Shown: positions 18,985 through 27,914 of the stretch, piece after piece
Position numbering within the stretch: the stretch's first letter is position 1
How the letters are laid out: every line of letters begins with the position of its first letter
DNA from: Prolixibacteraceae bacterium
GTDB lineage: Bacteria > Bacteroidota > Bacteroidia > Bacteroidales > Prolixibacteraceae
NCBI GenBank assembly: GCA_947475715.1
Contig: CANJNY010000001.1
Coordinates: 54,858-118,857, forward strand
Direction of reading: 5' to 3'
Length of the DNA stretch: 64,000 bases
The notes under the pieces: model-generated
Seen by the model: the letters and a program-made list of their open reading frames with translations, nothing else
What the model was told of the DNA's origin: nothing
Database searches by the model: none
Translations under genes and position numbers: made by a program

Positions 18985-20511
18985 ATGAACTTTTACCTAA
19001 AACTGATTTTTTTAACTTTACTTGGTCTGGTACTTATTCCAGATGACGTATGGTCACAGGAAAAAACTCCATCATTCAATTATACTTTACCTAAAGGTGA
19101 CTATCATTATAATTGTGTTAAGGATTATGTGGAGGATAAAATTGATACTGATTACCACCACCCATCCGCTGCGGCGATAGAGGCATTTCGTGACATCAAA
19201 TTTGGGGTGCGGATTCACTGGGGACTTTACTCCATTGAGGGTAAAGGTAAAGAATCGTGGCCCTTCCTTACCCTTCCAAATAAGAAGAAACAGGCTTATC
19301 AGGATTTATACAAGACTTGGAATCCGACCGGTTTTGATGCAGAGGAGTGGATGAAACTATTCAGTGAAAACGGGATTAAGATGTTTGCTTTCACATCGAT
19401 GCACCACGAAGGCTTCTCGATGTTTGACACCAAAGCGAGAGTGAAAAAGAGAGTTAACTGGGATGCCTCTGGCGGACCGAAGATTGAAGATTGCGACATG
19501 GCATACAGCATCATGGAAACCCCTTTTCATCGTGACGTAATTAAGGAACTATGCGATGCAGCACATAAATACGGTGTAAAAATAGATCTTTATTTCTCGC
19601 ACCCCAACTGGTTTAATGCGGACTTCAGGCCTTATAACTATCATCCGCTGCAGATTCCTGATCAAAAAATTCATCCTGAACTTTACGGTAATGCCCCATC
19701 TGAAAACCCCATTTTTGTATCCGACCCAACTGCCGAAGAGGAGGCCAGGATGATGGCAAATCACCGTCAGCAGCTCACCGAACTGCTGACTAATTATGGG
19801 AAAATCGATATGATCTGTCTGGATCAATGGTTAGGGAAAAAAGTGTGGCCTCAAATGCGGCAGGAGATGAAGGATTTACGCAAAATCGAGCCTGAGGTGA
19901 TGTTCCGGGCCCGTGGAATTGGCAATTATGGCGATTATTACACCCCCGAAGGATTTATCCCGGGAAATCAGGAAAATACCGATATGCCCTGGTTTGTGAT
20001 CTATCCTTATGGCGAATCTTTCTCCTATTTAAGGACAGATCATTTCAAAGGTATTCCATGGATCATCAACAGCCTTACTGATATTGTAGCAAAAGGTGGT
20101 AATTTCATGATGGGGATTGGACCCGATGGAACTGGCCGGTTCGATCCAAGGGTGATTAATGCACTTAAAGAGGCCGGGAAGTGGCTTAAAGTAAACGGTG
20201 CAGCAATCTATTCAACCCGATCCAGGGAAGCTGACCGATGGAAAGAGGGGGAAGCGATCAGGTATACACGCTCAAAAGATCGGAAGACCGTTTATGCGAT
20301 CATACGCGGCTGGCCCGGACAGCAGCTCAGACTTAAATCAGTGGAACCGGTTCATGGTACTGATATTTTCATGCTTGGTTATTCAAAACCGTTGGACTGG
20401 AGTTATGACAAAATCAATGGTCTCGATATATCTCTCCCCCCGGAATTACAGGATATGACAAAAAGACCCTGCAGATTTGCATGGAGTTTTAAAATTGCTT
20501 GTCTGAATTAA
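18985..20511 (+). CDS. GH29 alpha-L-fucosidase
   Basis: The protein has 508 residues with a signal peptide of about 24 (DDVWSQ). Motifs of the GH29 barrel are in order: KFGVRIHWGLYS, FTSMHHEGFSMFD (the His pair of the active site), KYGVKIDLYFSHPNW and MICLDQWLG with the probable nucleophile D280. The C-terminal beta domain begins at about residue 400. The length is usual. Most members cleave alpha-L-fucosides; some GH29-like proteins accept galactosides. It sits 25 bases after the mutarotase gene. Confidence 0.9.
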   Translation: MNFYLKLIFLTLLGLVLIPDDVWSQEKTPSFNYTLPKGDYHYNCVKDYVEDKIDTDYHHPSAAAIEAFRDIKFGVRIHWGLYSIEGKGKESWPFLTLPNKKKQAYQDLYKTWNPTGFDAEEWMKLFSENGIKMFAFTSMHHEGFSMFDTKARVKKRVNWDASGGPKIEDCDMAYSIMETPFHRDVIKELCDAAHKYGVKIDLYFSHPNWFNADFRPYNYHPLQIPDQKIHPELYGNAPSENPIFVSDPTAEEEARMMANHRQQLTELLTNYGKIDMICLDQWLGKKVWPQMRQEMKDLRKIEPEVMFRARGIGNYGDYYTPEGFIPGNQENTDMPWFVIYPYGESFSYLRTDHFKGIPWIINSLTDIVAKGGNFMMGIGPDGTGRFDPRVINALKEAGKWLKVNGAAIYSTRSREADRWKEGEAIRYTRSKDRKTVYAIIRGWPGQQLRLKSVEPVHGTDIFMLGYSKPLDWSYDKINGLDISLPPELQDMTKRPCRFAWSFKIACLN

Positions 20512-20535
20512 TATCCGCACGACGAAAAATTCAAT

Positions 20536-20543
20536 TATATTTG
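20536..20543 (+). promoter_or_regulatory. Candidate -7 promoter element TATATTTG
   Basis: TATATTTG fits the Bacteroidota -7 consensus TAnnTTTG and lies 54 bases before the GH97 start, in the gap after the fucosidase gene. No good TTG -33 element is present at the expected spacing. A short inverted repeat GACGAAA/TTTCGTC (20521-20527 and 20558-20564) brackets it and could be an operator. This would give the GH97-transporter pair its own promoter. Confidence 0.35.
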
Positions 20544-20596
20544 GTTGTTTTGATTACTTTCGTCTCAAACCAACTACCGAAAATAATTTATAATTT

Positions 20597-22606
20597 ATGA
20601 GAAAAATTAGCTCAGCAAAACTCATATCCGGCTTAATATTAATAGTTGTGGCCTGCCATATTACCTACGCTGCTGAGACCCAATTTTCGGTTTCCTCTCC
20701 CGATAAAAGAACAGAACTTAAAATCGCACTTGGAACTAAGATCACCTATGCCCTCTATTCTGATGGCAAAGTATTAATTGCACCTTCACAAATATCAATT
20801 GAGCTTTATAACGGCAAAATTATCGGAGCAGATCCACAGCTTCTTCATCAAAAAACCAGATCGGTTAATAACCTTGTAAAAAACCTATACGGGAAGAATT
20901 TGCAAATCAAAGATAATTACAATGAGCTGAATTTAACTTTTAAAGATAATTATTCAGTCACCTTTCGGGCATACAACGAAGGATCTGCATATCGTTTTAC
21001 TACTAATTTTAAAGATAGTCTGAAAATAAAGAACGAAGAAGCAACCTTTGTTTTCCCGGAAAATTACAAAGGGTATTACCGCAAGGGGAAAAAACAGGAT
21101 TATCTCTATGAGGCGATCTATGAAAATTCGGAAATTGCGAAGATCGATTCCGGCAGGGTTGCTATAATCCCCTTACTCGTCCAGATTCCGGATGGACCTA
21201 AAATCGCGATAACAGAGTCTGACCTCAATGATTATCCGGGAATGTATCTCACGGCTGATGGCAATTCACTCAAGGGATCATTCCGAAACTTCCCGCTTAA
21301 GACTAATCTGAATGAAAAAAGATGGAGCGTGTCGGTAACTAAGGAAGCAGATTATATTGCACAAACGTCTGCCAAGCGAAGTTTTCCTTGGCGGGTGATC
21401 ATGATCGCACAGCAAGACAAGGAGTTAATGAATAACGAACTCGTTTACCTTCTGGCACCTGACCCACCAAAAGATCTCGATTTTTCGTGGGTAAAGACCG
21501 GCCTAATTGCCAATGACTGGTGGAATTTGTGGTGGGATCAATCTCCCCGCTCCACGGGTGTTCAGGAAGTTATCCTGACCGGAGTTGATTTCAAATCCGG
21601 GACTAATTTCAATACTTATAAATACTACATCGACTATGCTATAAAAAACAATATTGAGTTTGTCAACATTGATTATGGATGGTGCGATCCGTATGATTTT
21701 TCAAAGGTGCACCCGAATCTTGACCTTCCAAAACTTTTAGCCTATTCAAAAGAGAAGAATAAAAGGTTCTTTTTGTGGTGTATTGCCAAAACCCTCTACA
21801 ATGATTTGGAGAATAACATGACCATGTTCGAAAAATGGGGAGTCGCAGGGTTGAAAGTTGACTTCCTCGAACGGGATGACCAGTTAGGGGAGCAGGATTA
21901 TCACCGGATCGCCGAGAGCGCAGCACGTCACCATCTTTTGCTTGAATACCATGGAGCGACAAACCCTGCCGGACTTACACGCACCTACCCTAATCTGCTC
22001 ACCTTTGAGGCTGTATATGGCTCTGAACAAAATATGGGAGGCAATAAAGCGGATCCGCAACATAACGTAACTATCCCCTTTCTTCGCGGCCTTTCAGGAC
22101 CTTTCGATTATGCACCGGGTGCGATGAACAATGTAAGTAATTCACATTTCCACCCTTTTAATGGATTTCCAATGAGTTTGGGAACTCGTGCCCATCAAAT
22201 TGCTATGTTTGTAATTTATTATTCACCTTTGCAATTCATGTGTGATGTTCCCTCAAATTATATCAGGGAGCCCGACTGCCTCGATTTCATTAAGAATATT
22301 CCGTCGACATGGGATTTAACCTACCCGCTCGACAGCCGGATAGGAGAATATGTGGCTATTGCCAGGAAGAAAGGAAGTAGCTGGTTCGTAGGGGTTATGA
22401 CCAACTGGACCGCCCGAAAAATAAAGATAAAATGCGATTTTCTGGAAGATGGGATTTACAACCTCCGGATTTTCAAAGATGGAGTGAATGCCGGACTAAA
22501 TGGGAATGATTATAAAACCGAACAACTAAAATTAAAAGCAGGGGACGAAATATCGGTAGACCTGGCTCCCGGAGGTGGCTGGTCGGCAAAGTTTAGCCGC
22601 GAATAA
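20597..22606 (+). CDS. GH97 alpha-galactosidase/alpha-glucosidase, retaining type
   Basis: The protein has 669 residues with a signal peptide of about 28 (CHITYAAE). It has the N-terminal beta-sandwich (VSSPDKRTELKI, QIKDNYNELNLTF), then the barrel with FVNIDYGWCDP, GLKVDFLERDDQ and EYHGATNPAGLTRTYPN. D422 in KVDF is at the position of the nucleophile in retaining GH97 enzymes, in contrast to the Gly of the GH97 at 7071. GPFDYAPGAMNN is the normal late-barrel motif. It probably removes alpha-galactose or alpha-glucose in the periplasm. A sugar porter follows 64 bases on. Confidence 0.92.
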   Translation: MRKISSAKLISGLILIVVACHITYAAETQFSVSSPDKRTELKIALGTKITYALYSDGKVLIAPSQISIELYNGKIIGADPQLLHQKTRSVNNLVKNLYGKNLQIKDNYNELNLTFKDNYSVTFRAYNEGSAYRFTTNFKDSLKIKNEEATFVFPENYKGYYRKGKKQDYLYEAIYENSEIAKIDSGRVAIIPLLVQIPDGPKIAITESDLNDYPGMYLTADGNSLKGSFRNFPLKTNLNEKRWSVSVTKEADYIAQTSAKRSFPWRVIMIAQQDKELMNNELVYLLAPDPPKDLDFSWVKTGLIANDWWNLWWDQSPRSTGVQEVILTGVDFKSGTNFNTYKYYIDYAIKNNIEFVNIDYGWCDPYDFSKVHPNLDLPKLLAYSKEKNKRFFLWCIAKTLYNDLENNMTMFEKWGVAGLKVDFLERDDQLGEQDYHRIAESAARHHLLLEYHGATNPAGLTRTYPNLLTFEAVYGSEQNMGGNKADPQHNVTIPFLRGLSGPFDYAPGAMNNVSNSHFHPFNGFPMSLGTRAHQIAMFVIYYSPLQFMCDVPSNYIREPDCLDFIKNIPSTWDLTYPLDSRIGEYVAIARKKGSSWFVGVMTNWTARKIKIKCDFLEDGIYNLRIFKDGVNAGLNGNDYKTEQLKLKAGDEISVDLAPGGGWSAKFSRE

Positions 22607-22629
22607 CATAATTAACCAACTAATTTCCA

Positions 22630-22645
22630 AGGTGAGTTATCACCT
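22630..22645. promoter_or_regulatory. Short perfect hairpin upstream of the sugar porter
   Basis: AGGTGA-GTTA-TCACCT is a perfect 6-bp stem with a 4-base loop, 25 bases before the transporter start. It is not followed by T residues, so it is not a terminator. It may affect translation initiation or be an operator half. Only its structure is seen. Confidence 0.3.
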
Positions 22646-22670
22646 CTAAAACACAACTAAAATTTAAAGA

Positions 22671-23999
22671 ATGAAAAACAAACCAAACAACAAAGTATTT
22701 ATCTGGTCATTAATTGTAGCATTGGGCGGTTTCCTTTTTGGTTTCGATACAGCCGTTATTTCTGGCGTTGAAAAACATATCCAGGAACTGTTTCAACTTA
22801 CCCCATTCTGGCATGGATTCACAATATCGTCAGCACTCATTGGTACCGTGATCGGCGCCTTGGTTGCCGGGGAGCCTGCAGATAAATATGGGAGAAAACC
22901 GATCCTTTTTATCATCGCCGGCCTCTATATTCTGACCGCAATTGGAAGTGCCCTGGCAGGTGATGTGACCACTTTTATCCTCTTCCGCTTTCTTGGTGGA
23001 ATCGGAGTAGGCGCCTCATCGGTCGTAGCACCAACCTATATTGCCGAAATATCACCGGCAAAAATAAGGGGTAAAATGACCGCCATGTTTCAATTCAACA
23101 TCATCTTCGGAATCCTGATCGCCTTTATTTCTAACTATTTATTCCGTGACTTTGGAACAGAACCCTGGCGCTGGATGCTCGGAGTTGCAGGAATTCCGGC
23201 ATTTTTGTTTTTCGCTTTCCTTTTTCTAATCCCTGAAAGCCCACGATTCCTGATTAAAATAGGTCAAATTGCAAAGGCAAAAACAATCCTCGAAAGGATT
23301 GAAATTGATTCAATCGATAAGGAAATTGAAGAGATCAAACATAGTGTGGATAAATCGTCCACCGGAAATCAAAGACTCTTCTCTGTCAGTTATATAAAAC
23401 CCATTTCTATCGCATTTTTAGTGGCCATGTTTAACCAGTTTTCGGGTATCAATGCCATCCTCTATTATGCTCCCCGCATCTTTGAATTAAGTGGCCTTTC
23501 AATTGCGGACTCGATGTTTCAGTCTATCCTGATTGGTGTTACAAATGGGATATTTACAATCCTTGGAATGATGCTTATTGACAGGGTCGGAAGAAAAAAA
23601 TTACTCATTACCGGTTCCATCGGTATGTCGATCTGCCTGGGATTGGTTGCCAAAACATTTTACACCCAGAATTTTTCGGGTTATGGATTACTCTTAATAC
23701 TTCTGGTCTATATTATGTTTTTCGCTTTCTCTACAGGTGCAGTTATCTGGGTTTTAATCGCCGAAATATTCCCCAATAATATCAGAGGAAAAGGACAATC
23801 TCTGGGAAGTTTTACTCATTGGTTCTTTGCCGCAATAATCACCTTCCTCTTCCCTGTAATCGTTAAATTATCCGATTTCGGAGTAGGTCATGCCTTTATG
23901 TTCTTTTCAGTAATGATGCTGGTTCAGGCGGTTGTGGTCTGGAAATATTTCCCCGAAACAAAAGGGAGAACTCTCGAAGAACTGGGCGAAAATCTGTAA
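22671..23999 (+). CDS. MFS sugar porter (XylE/GLUT-type sugar:proton symporter)
   Basis: The protein has 442 residues and twelve predicted membrane helices. Sugar-porter signatures are clear: FLFGFDTAVISG in helix 1, DKYGRKP between helices 2 and 3, IPESPRFLI after helix 6, DRVGRKKLLITG between helices 8 and 9, and FPETKGRTLEEL at the end. It would bring a neutral monosaccharide, such as glucose, galactose, xylose or a deoxy-sugar, from the periplasm into the cytosol. It probably imports the sugar released by the GH97 enzyme encoded just before it. Confidence 0.93.
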   Translation: MKNKPNNKVFIWSLIVALGGFLFGFDTAVISGVEKHIQELFQLTPFWHGFTISSALIGTVIGALVAGEPADKYGRKPILFIIAGLYILTAIGSALAGDVTTFILFRFLGGIGVGASSVVAPTYIAEISPAKIRGKMTAMFQFNIIFGILIAFISNYLFRDFGTEPWRWMLGVAGIPAFLFFAFLFLIPESPRFLIKIGQIAKAKTILERIEIDSIDKEIEEIKHSVDKSSTGNQRLFSVSYIKPISIAFLVAMFNQFSGINAILYYAPRIFELSGLSIADSMFQSILIGVTNGIFTILGMMLIDRVGRKKLLITGSIGMSICLGLVAKTFYTQNFSGYGLLLILLVYIMFFAFSTGAVIWVLIAEIFPNNIRGKGQSLGSFTHWFFAAIITFLFPVIVKLSDFGVGHAFMFFSVMMLVQAVVVWKYFPETKGRTLEELGENL

Positions 24000-24074
24000 T
24001 AGAACATATCAGGCAACAACGAAGTGGTATACATCAATTGACGAAATCAAAGTGCTTAATATCGGAATTATAAA

Positions 24075-25049
24075 ATGAAACAATTACAATCCATCAGACT
24101 TCTCATCTTAATTAGTACAATCTCTTTATGTGCCTGCCAGACAAAGCCGCCACCAACCGATGCACAAGGCCGGCCGCTGATCGAAAAGATCGGCACTATT
24201 GACTGTGACATGGTGGAGACGACACCCGTTGTTTTTAAGGATAAGGTTTACCGGTTCGAATATGTGCGAACCAACTATTGGGATAATAAAACTGGCGACT
24301 CTTACTTCCGGTTTACAGACCATGAAACGGGGAAAAAAACCTCCCCTTTCGCCAAAGGATTTCACTTTGGAAGCGCCTTTGTTTATGATAATACGGTCTA
24401 TGTAACTGCCGTAAATAAGGGTGATGGCGAACAGATTCATATTTTTAAATCTCATGATCTGGAACATTGGGAGTCATGGATGGCATTTGAACTTAAAGGA
24501 TGGGGGATGTTTAATACCTCAATGACCAGAGCCAAAGACAAGTTCGTATTGATGTTTGAAGTTGGAAAACCAGAGATTGAGGCGGGATCTCCTTTTACTG
24601 CCCATTTTGCCACTTCTACAGATCTTAAAAATTGGGAGATCTTGTCGCGCGATCACAACTATGCCATGGACCGCTATACCGCTCCCCATTGTCTGCGATA
24701 CCTCGACGGCTATTATTACGATTTCTATCTCGAAGCATTTCAAGGGTACGAAGCGAGGGTCGTGCGCTCAAAGGATTTGATCCATTGGGAAGCCAGTCCG
24801 TTAAACCCTATTCTAAAAGCCTCCGAAAAAGACAAACAAATTGCCAATAAGAACTTATCAGATACCCTCTTGCATAAAATTGCCGATGCTCAGAATCTGA
24901 ACAACTCGGATATTGATTTTTGTGAATATCATGGAAACCTAATTATCAATTATTCATGGGGAAACCAAATTGGTCAGGAATTTTTGGGTGAAGCAGTTTA
25001 TCATGGGACACAGGAACAATTCCTTAAAGGGTGGTTTCCGGATAAGTAA
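24075..25049 (+). CDS. Five-bladed beta-propeller lipoprotein, GH43/GH32-like
   Basis: The protein has 324 residues and a lipoprotein signal (ISLCACQ). Repeated units of the type IFKSHDLEHWE, TSTDLKNWE and RSKDLIHWE are the blade signature of GH43/GH32/GH130-type propellers. Acidic residues at blade starts (DCDMVETTPVV, AMDRYTAPH) could form the active site, but I cannot match the full triad. It might be an enzyme or a binding protein. It heads the group that includes the DUF1080, Gfo/Idh/MocA and isomerase-like genes. Confidence 0.65.
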   Translation: MKQLQSIRLLILISTISLCACQTKPPPTDAQGRPLIEKIGTIDCDMVETTPVVFKDKVYRFEYVRTNYWDNKTGDSYFRFTDHETGKKTSPFAKGFHFGSAFVYDNTVYVTAVNKGDGEQIHIFKSHDLEHWESWMAFELKGWGMFNTSMTRAKDKFVLMFEVGKPEIEAGSPFTAHFATSTDLKNWEILSRDHNYAMDRYTAPHCLRYLDGYYYDFYLEAFQGYEARVVRSKDLIHWEASPLNPILKASEKDKQIANKNLSDTLLHKIADAQNLNNSDIDFCEYHGNLIINYSWGNQIGQEFLGEAVYHGTQEQFLKGWFPDK

Positions 25050-25074
25050 TTCGGAGTTCTCATATTTTTGACTT

Positions 25075-25097
25075 TAATCGTTACTTGAAAACGATTA
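25075..25097 (+). terminator. Candidate intrinsic terminator
   Basis: TAATCGTT (25075-25082) and AACGATTA (25090-25097) form an 8-bp perfect stem with a 7-base loop, followed directly by TTTTTAA. It lies 26 bases after the propeller gene stop and 17 before the DUF1080 start. It may separate the broken DUF1080 gene from the upstream transcript. Confidence 0.45.
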
Positions 25098-25113
25098 TTT
25101 TTAAAGAATTAGT

Positions 25114-25602
25114 ATGCATCCAATTTCTCTTTTAAAAACATCATTTTGTTTTTTGTTTTGTCTGGCCGTATTTACGTCTGCTCCCGCCCGGAACAAGAAG
25201 AAAAACAATTTTGAGGACTGGTCAAAAAAACCATTAATTGTAGATCCTGGGAAAGGAACCTCTGCACCTTCCGATGCAATAATGCTTTTCTCCAAAAATG
25301 ATCTTAACCTATGGGAAAGTCTTCTGATTAAGGGAAATCCTGCTCCATGGAAAATCGAAGGTGATTATTTTACAGTTGAGCCCCGAACCGGAGACATTGT
25401 CACAAAACAGTCGTTTGGAGATTGTCAGTTGCATGTCGAATGGAAAACTCCAGAAAATGAAGTTCAGACCGCATTGAATTTCGGTAACTCGGGGATCTAT
25501 TTTATGGGATTGTATGAAGTCCAGATCTATTCCTCCTTTAAAGACGAGCACAAAAGTAAGGTTGGTTACAGGAATATCTGGATAAGGAATTATAAGAACT
25601 GA
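25114..25602 (+). pseudogene. DUF1080 (3-keto-disaccharide hydrolase family) gene with internal deletion
   Basis: The open frame has 162 residues with a signal peptide of about 25. From about residue 55 it follows the DUF1080 concanavalin-like fold: AIMLFSKNDLNLWES, then GDIVTKQSFGDCQLHVEWKTP and GNSGIYFMGLYEVQIY. In full-length family members this is followed by about 70-80 residues (the GAIYGQ.PP, kpgeWQ.Y and NG.....H parts) before the final YRNIWIR motif. Here EVQIYSSFKDEHKSK joins straight to VGYRNIWIRNYKN and a stop. The frame is kept but the core of the sheet and much of the active site are missing. The protein would be unlikely to fold or act normally. A deletion in the genome is the simplest reading; an assembly error is possible. 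Confidence 0.75.
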
Positions 25603-25660
25603 TGATACGATACCTGAAAAATAATTGCATTGAGCCTTAAAAAATAAAAGAAGAGAAATT

Positions 25661-26953
25661 ATGGACAGAAGAACTTTTATTAGAAATACCAGTATTGCGG
25701 TTGCCGGTGGATCGATCATTCCGTTGCACTCCGGATGTATTGGAAAACATCCAAACGAACTCATAACCATTGGAATGATTGGTGTAGGTTCACAGGGAGT
25801 TGACCGGAACCTAAAGCACTATCTCCAATACCCTGAGCTTTGCCGGGTTGTTGCTGTTTGTGACGTAAGTATGTCCAGGGCAACCAGTGCAAAGAATCTT
25901 ACTGATAATACGTATAAAACAAAAGATTGCAAAGCTTACCAGGATTTCAGGGAGATACTGGAAGACAAGTCAATCGATGCCGTGCAAATCTCAACACCCG
26001 ATCACTGGCATGTACCCATTACAATTATGGCAGCATTGAAAGGGAAGCACATCTGTTGTGAAAAACCGACGCTAACCATTGATGAAGGAAGATTACTTTG
26101 TGATGTAATCAATAAAACAGGCGTTGTTTATCAGGTGTCGGTAGAAGACCGGTTTGAACCAGTTTATCATCAAATGGCTGAAGTTGCCTTAAACGGTCGG
26201 CTAGGCCAACTTAAACATATCGAAATTTCAGTTCCTACACCCGAATTGCCCAAAGAAGGTCTTGAAATTACTGCACCTCCAAAAGATCTTGACTTTGATT
26301 TATTTCTGGGCCCTGCTCCCGAGATTCCTTATATTTTTGCCCGAACTTTTTACAATTTCAGATGGTATGATGCCTTTTCGGGTGGAGTACTGACCGACTG
26401 GGGAGCACACTTTTGCGATACCGCGCAGTTAGCTTCAGGCAATGACCTTAGTGGTCCAACAGAGGTTACTCCGTTTGGTGAAACACGATTTTACAATGAC
26501 GGCATTTTCAATACAGCCTGTCAGTTTGATTTGCGTTATAAATATGCCAATAATTTGACGATGAGGATAAAATCAGGGACTGGCGGCATCAGGCTTGAAG
26601 GTGAAGAGGCGTGGGTGGAATCACTTGGCTGGACAACTAAATTAACTGCGAGCAACGAAAAGATCCTGGATCTAACTACAAAAAAAATTGCATTACCCAC
26701 TGCTAATGATGAATTTATAGACTTCCTAAACAGCATCAAAGAGGGAAGAAAAGCCATTTATACTGCAGAGACAGGTCACCGTACCAGTACACTTTTACAT
26801 TTTGGGAATATCGCAATGAAACTCAACCAGAAATTAGAATGGGACCCTGCGAACGAAAAGTTTATTAACAACCCTGATGCAGATAAATTAAAAAGAAGAT
26901 CCATGAGAGAGAAATGGAGTTATTCCAGAATTTGTCCCGATTTTAAATACTAA
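25661..26953 (+). CDS. Exported Gfo/Idh/MocA-family oxidoreductase
   Basis: The protein has 430 residues. The start MDRRTFIRNTSIAVAGG is a twin-arginine signal, followed by a possible lipobox (PLHSGC). The Rossmann turn is IGMIGVGSQG. STPDHWHVPIT and CCEKPTLT are canonical, with an intact EKP. It is a more distant relative of copies 1 and 2 in the window. It follows the broken DUF1080 gene and is 13 bases from the isomerase-like gene. That trio is the known gene neighbourhood of 3-keto-glycoside cleavage in Bacteroidota, in which a sugar is oxidised at C3 before the glycosidic bond is eliminated. Role inferred from family and context. Confidence 0.88.
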   Translation: MDRRTFIRNTSIAVAGGSIIPLHSGCIGKHPNELITIGMIGVGSQGVDRNLKHYLQYPELCRVVAVCDVSMSRATSAKNLTDNTYKTKDCKAYQDFREILEDKSIDAVQISTPDHWHVPITIMAALKGKHICCEKPTLTIDEGRLLCDVINKTGVVYQVSVEDRFEPVYHQMAEVALNGRLGQLKHIEISVPTPELPKEGLEITAPPKDLDFDLFLGPAPEIPYIFARTFYNFRWYDAFSGGVLTDWGAHFCDTAQLASGNDLSGPTEVTPFGETRFYNDGIFNTACQFDLRYKYANNLTMRIKSGTGGIRLEGEEAWVESLGWTTKLTASNEKILDLTTKKIALPTANDEFIDFLNSIKEGRKAIYTAETGHRTSTLLHFGNIAMKLNQKLEWDPANEKFINNPDADKLKRRSMREKWSYSRICPDFKY

Positions 26954-26966
26954 TAATCTTCACCCA

Positions 26967-27848
26967 ATGAGATTCAAAATACTTATCATTCTTGGTTTGA
27001 TTTTTTCGTGTTACACGGTAACTGCAAAGAAAAAAATCAACAATATTTTCTATGCCCAAAATACCCTTGATGGATTCGATAATGCGCCGAAAACCGCCAT
27101 CAGTAAAGCAAGGCTATTAAAATCGATTGGGTTTAATGGATTGGAGGGATTCGGAGATCAGAATTATCAGGAACTCCAGCAGGCTTTAGAAAAGGAAGGT
27201 CTCCGGATGCCGGTAAATTATGTGCCACTAAATTTCGAAGCAGCTGGAAAAACAGAAAACCCTTCCATTAATGAGATTAAAACAATAATCAGAGCTTCAG
27301 AAAAAGGAAGTATCATCTATTTTCATATTCACAGCAAAACCTTCAACAAAGACAAGGAAAAAGGAGATCAGATAGTTGCAGGAATATTACGTGAGCTTTC
27401 CGATTATGCAGCTCAATTTAAAGTAAAGCTTTGCGCCTATCCGCATGTTTTATTTTATTGCGAAACAGTGGCTCACAGTTTTGCACTTGCAGAATTAGTT
27501 GGTCGTAAGAATTATGGTTCAGTTATTAACCTTTGTCATTTGCTAAAGGTAGAAGGATCAGCAGGAATTGATAATAAGATTAAAAAATATGCACCAAAGG
27601 TGTTCGCTGTAAATATTTGCGGAGCAGATGACGGTGATACCCAAAATTTAGATTGGGATCGATTGATACAGCCGTTAGGCCAGGGCTCCTTTGACACGTA
27701 CCGGTTCGTAAAACTATTGATCGACAATGGCTATACCGGGCCATTCGGATTACAGTGCTATAACCTCAAAGGAGACGTATTCGAAACCCTTTCTCAATCG
27801 TTTAAAACCTGGAAAGGGTATCAGACCAGATATTCCGAAGAGCAATAA
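26967..27848 (+). CDS. Secreted TIM-barrel sugar isomerase/epimerase-like protein
   Basis: The protein has 293 residues with a signal peptide of about 20 (CYTVTAKKK). Residues about 30-285 have the xylose-isomerase-like/AP-endonuclease-2 pattern: LLKSIGFNGLEGFG, then IYFHIHSKTF, LCAYPHVLFYCE, VINLCHLLKVEG, VFAVNICGADDG and TGPFGLQCYN. Several His, Asp and Glu residues at strand ends could bind a metal. Exported relatives of this family accompany DUF1080 and Gfo/Idh/MocA genes. It is probably co-transcribed with the preceding oxidoreductase. Confidence 0.8.
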   Translation: MRFKILIILGLIFSCYTVTAKKKINNIFYAQNTLDGFDNAPKTAISKARLLKSIGFNGLEGFGDQNYQELQQALEKEGLRMPVNYVPLNFEAAGKTENPSINEIKTIIRASEKGSIIYFHIHSKTFNKDKEKGDQIVAGILRELSDYAAQFKVKLCAYPHVLFYCETVAHSFALAELVGRKNYGSVINLCHLLKVEGSAGIDNKIKKYAPKVFAVNICGADDGDTQNLDWDRLIQPLGQGSFDTYRFVKLLIDNGYTGPFGLQCYNLKGDVFETLSQSFKTWKGYQTRYSEEQ

Positions 27849-27914
27849 GTCGACTGTTAATACGTAATTGAAAAAACTATTTTAATTAAATTACTTAATG
27901 ACCACTACTAAACC

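Noticed and set aside
25309..25770. 153-codon minus-strand open frame spanning the DUF1080 end and next gene start
   Set aside because: Both + strand genes are supported by family motifs; the antisense frame has none.
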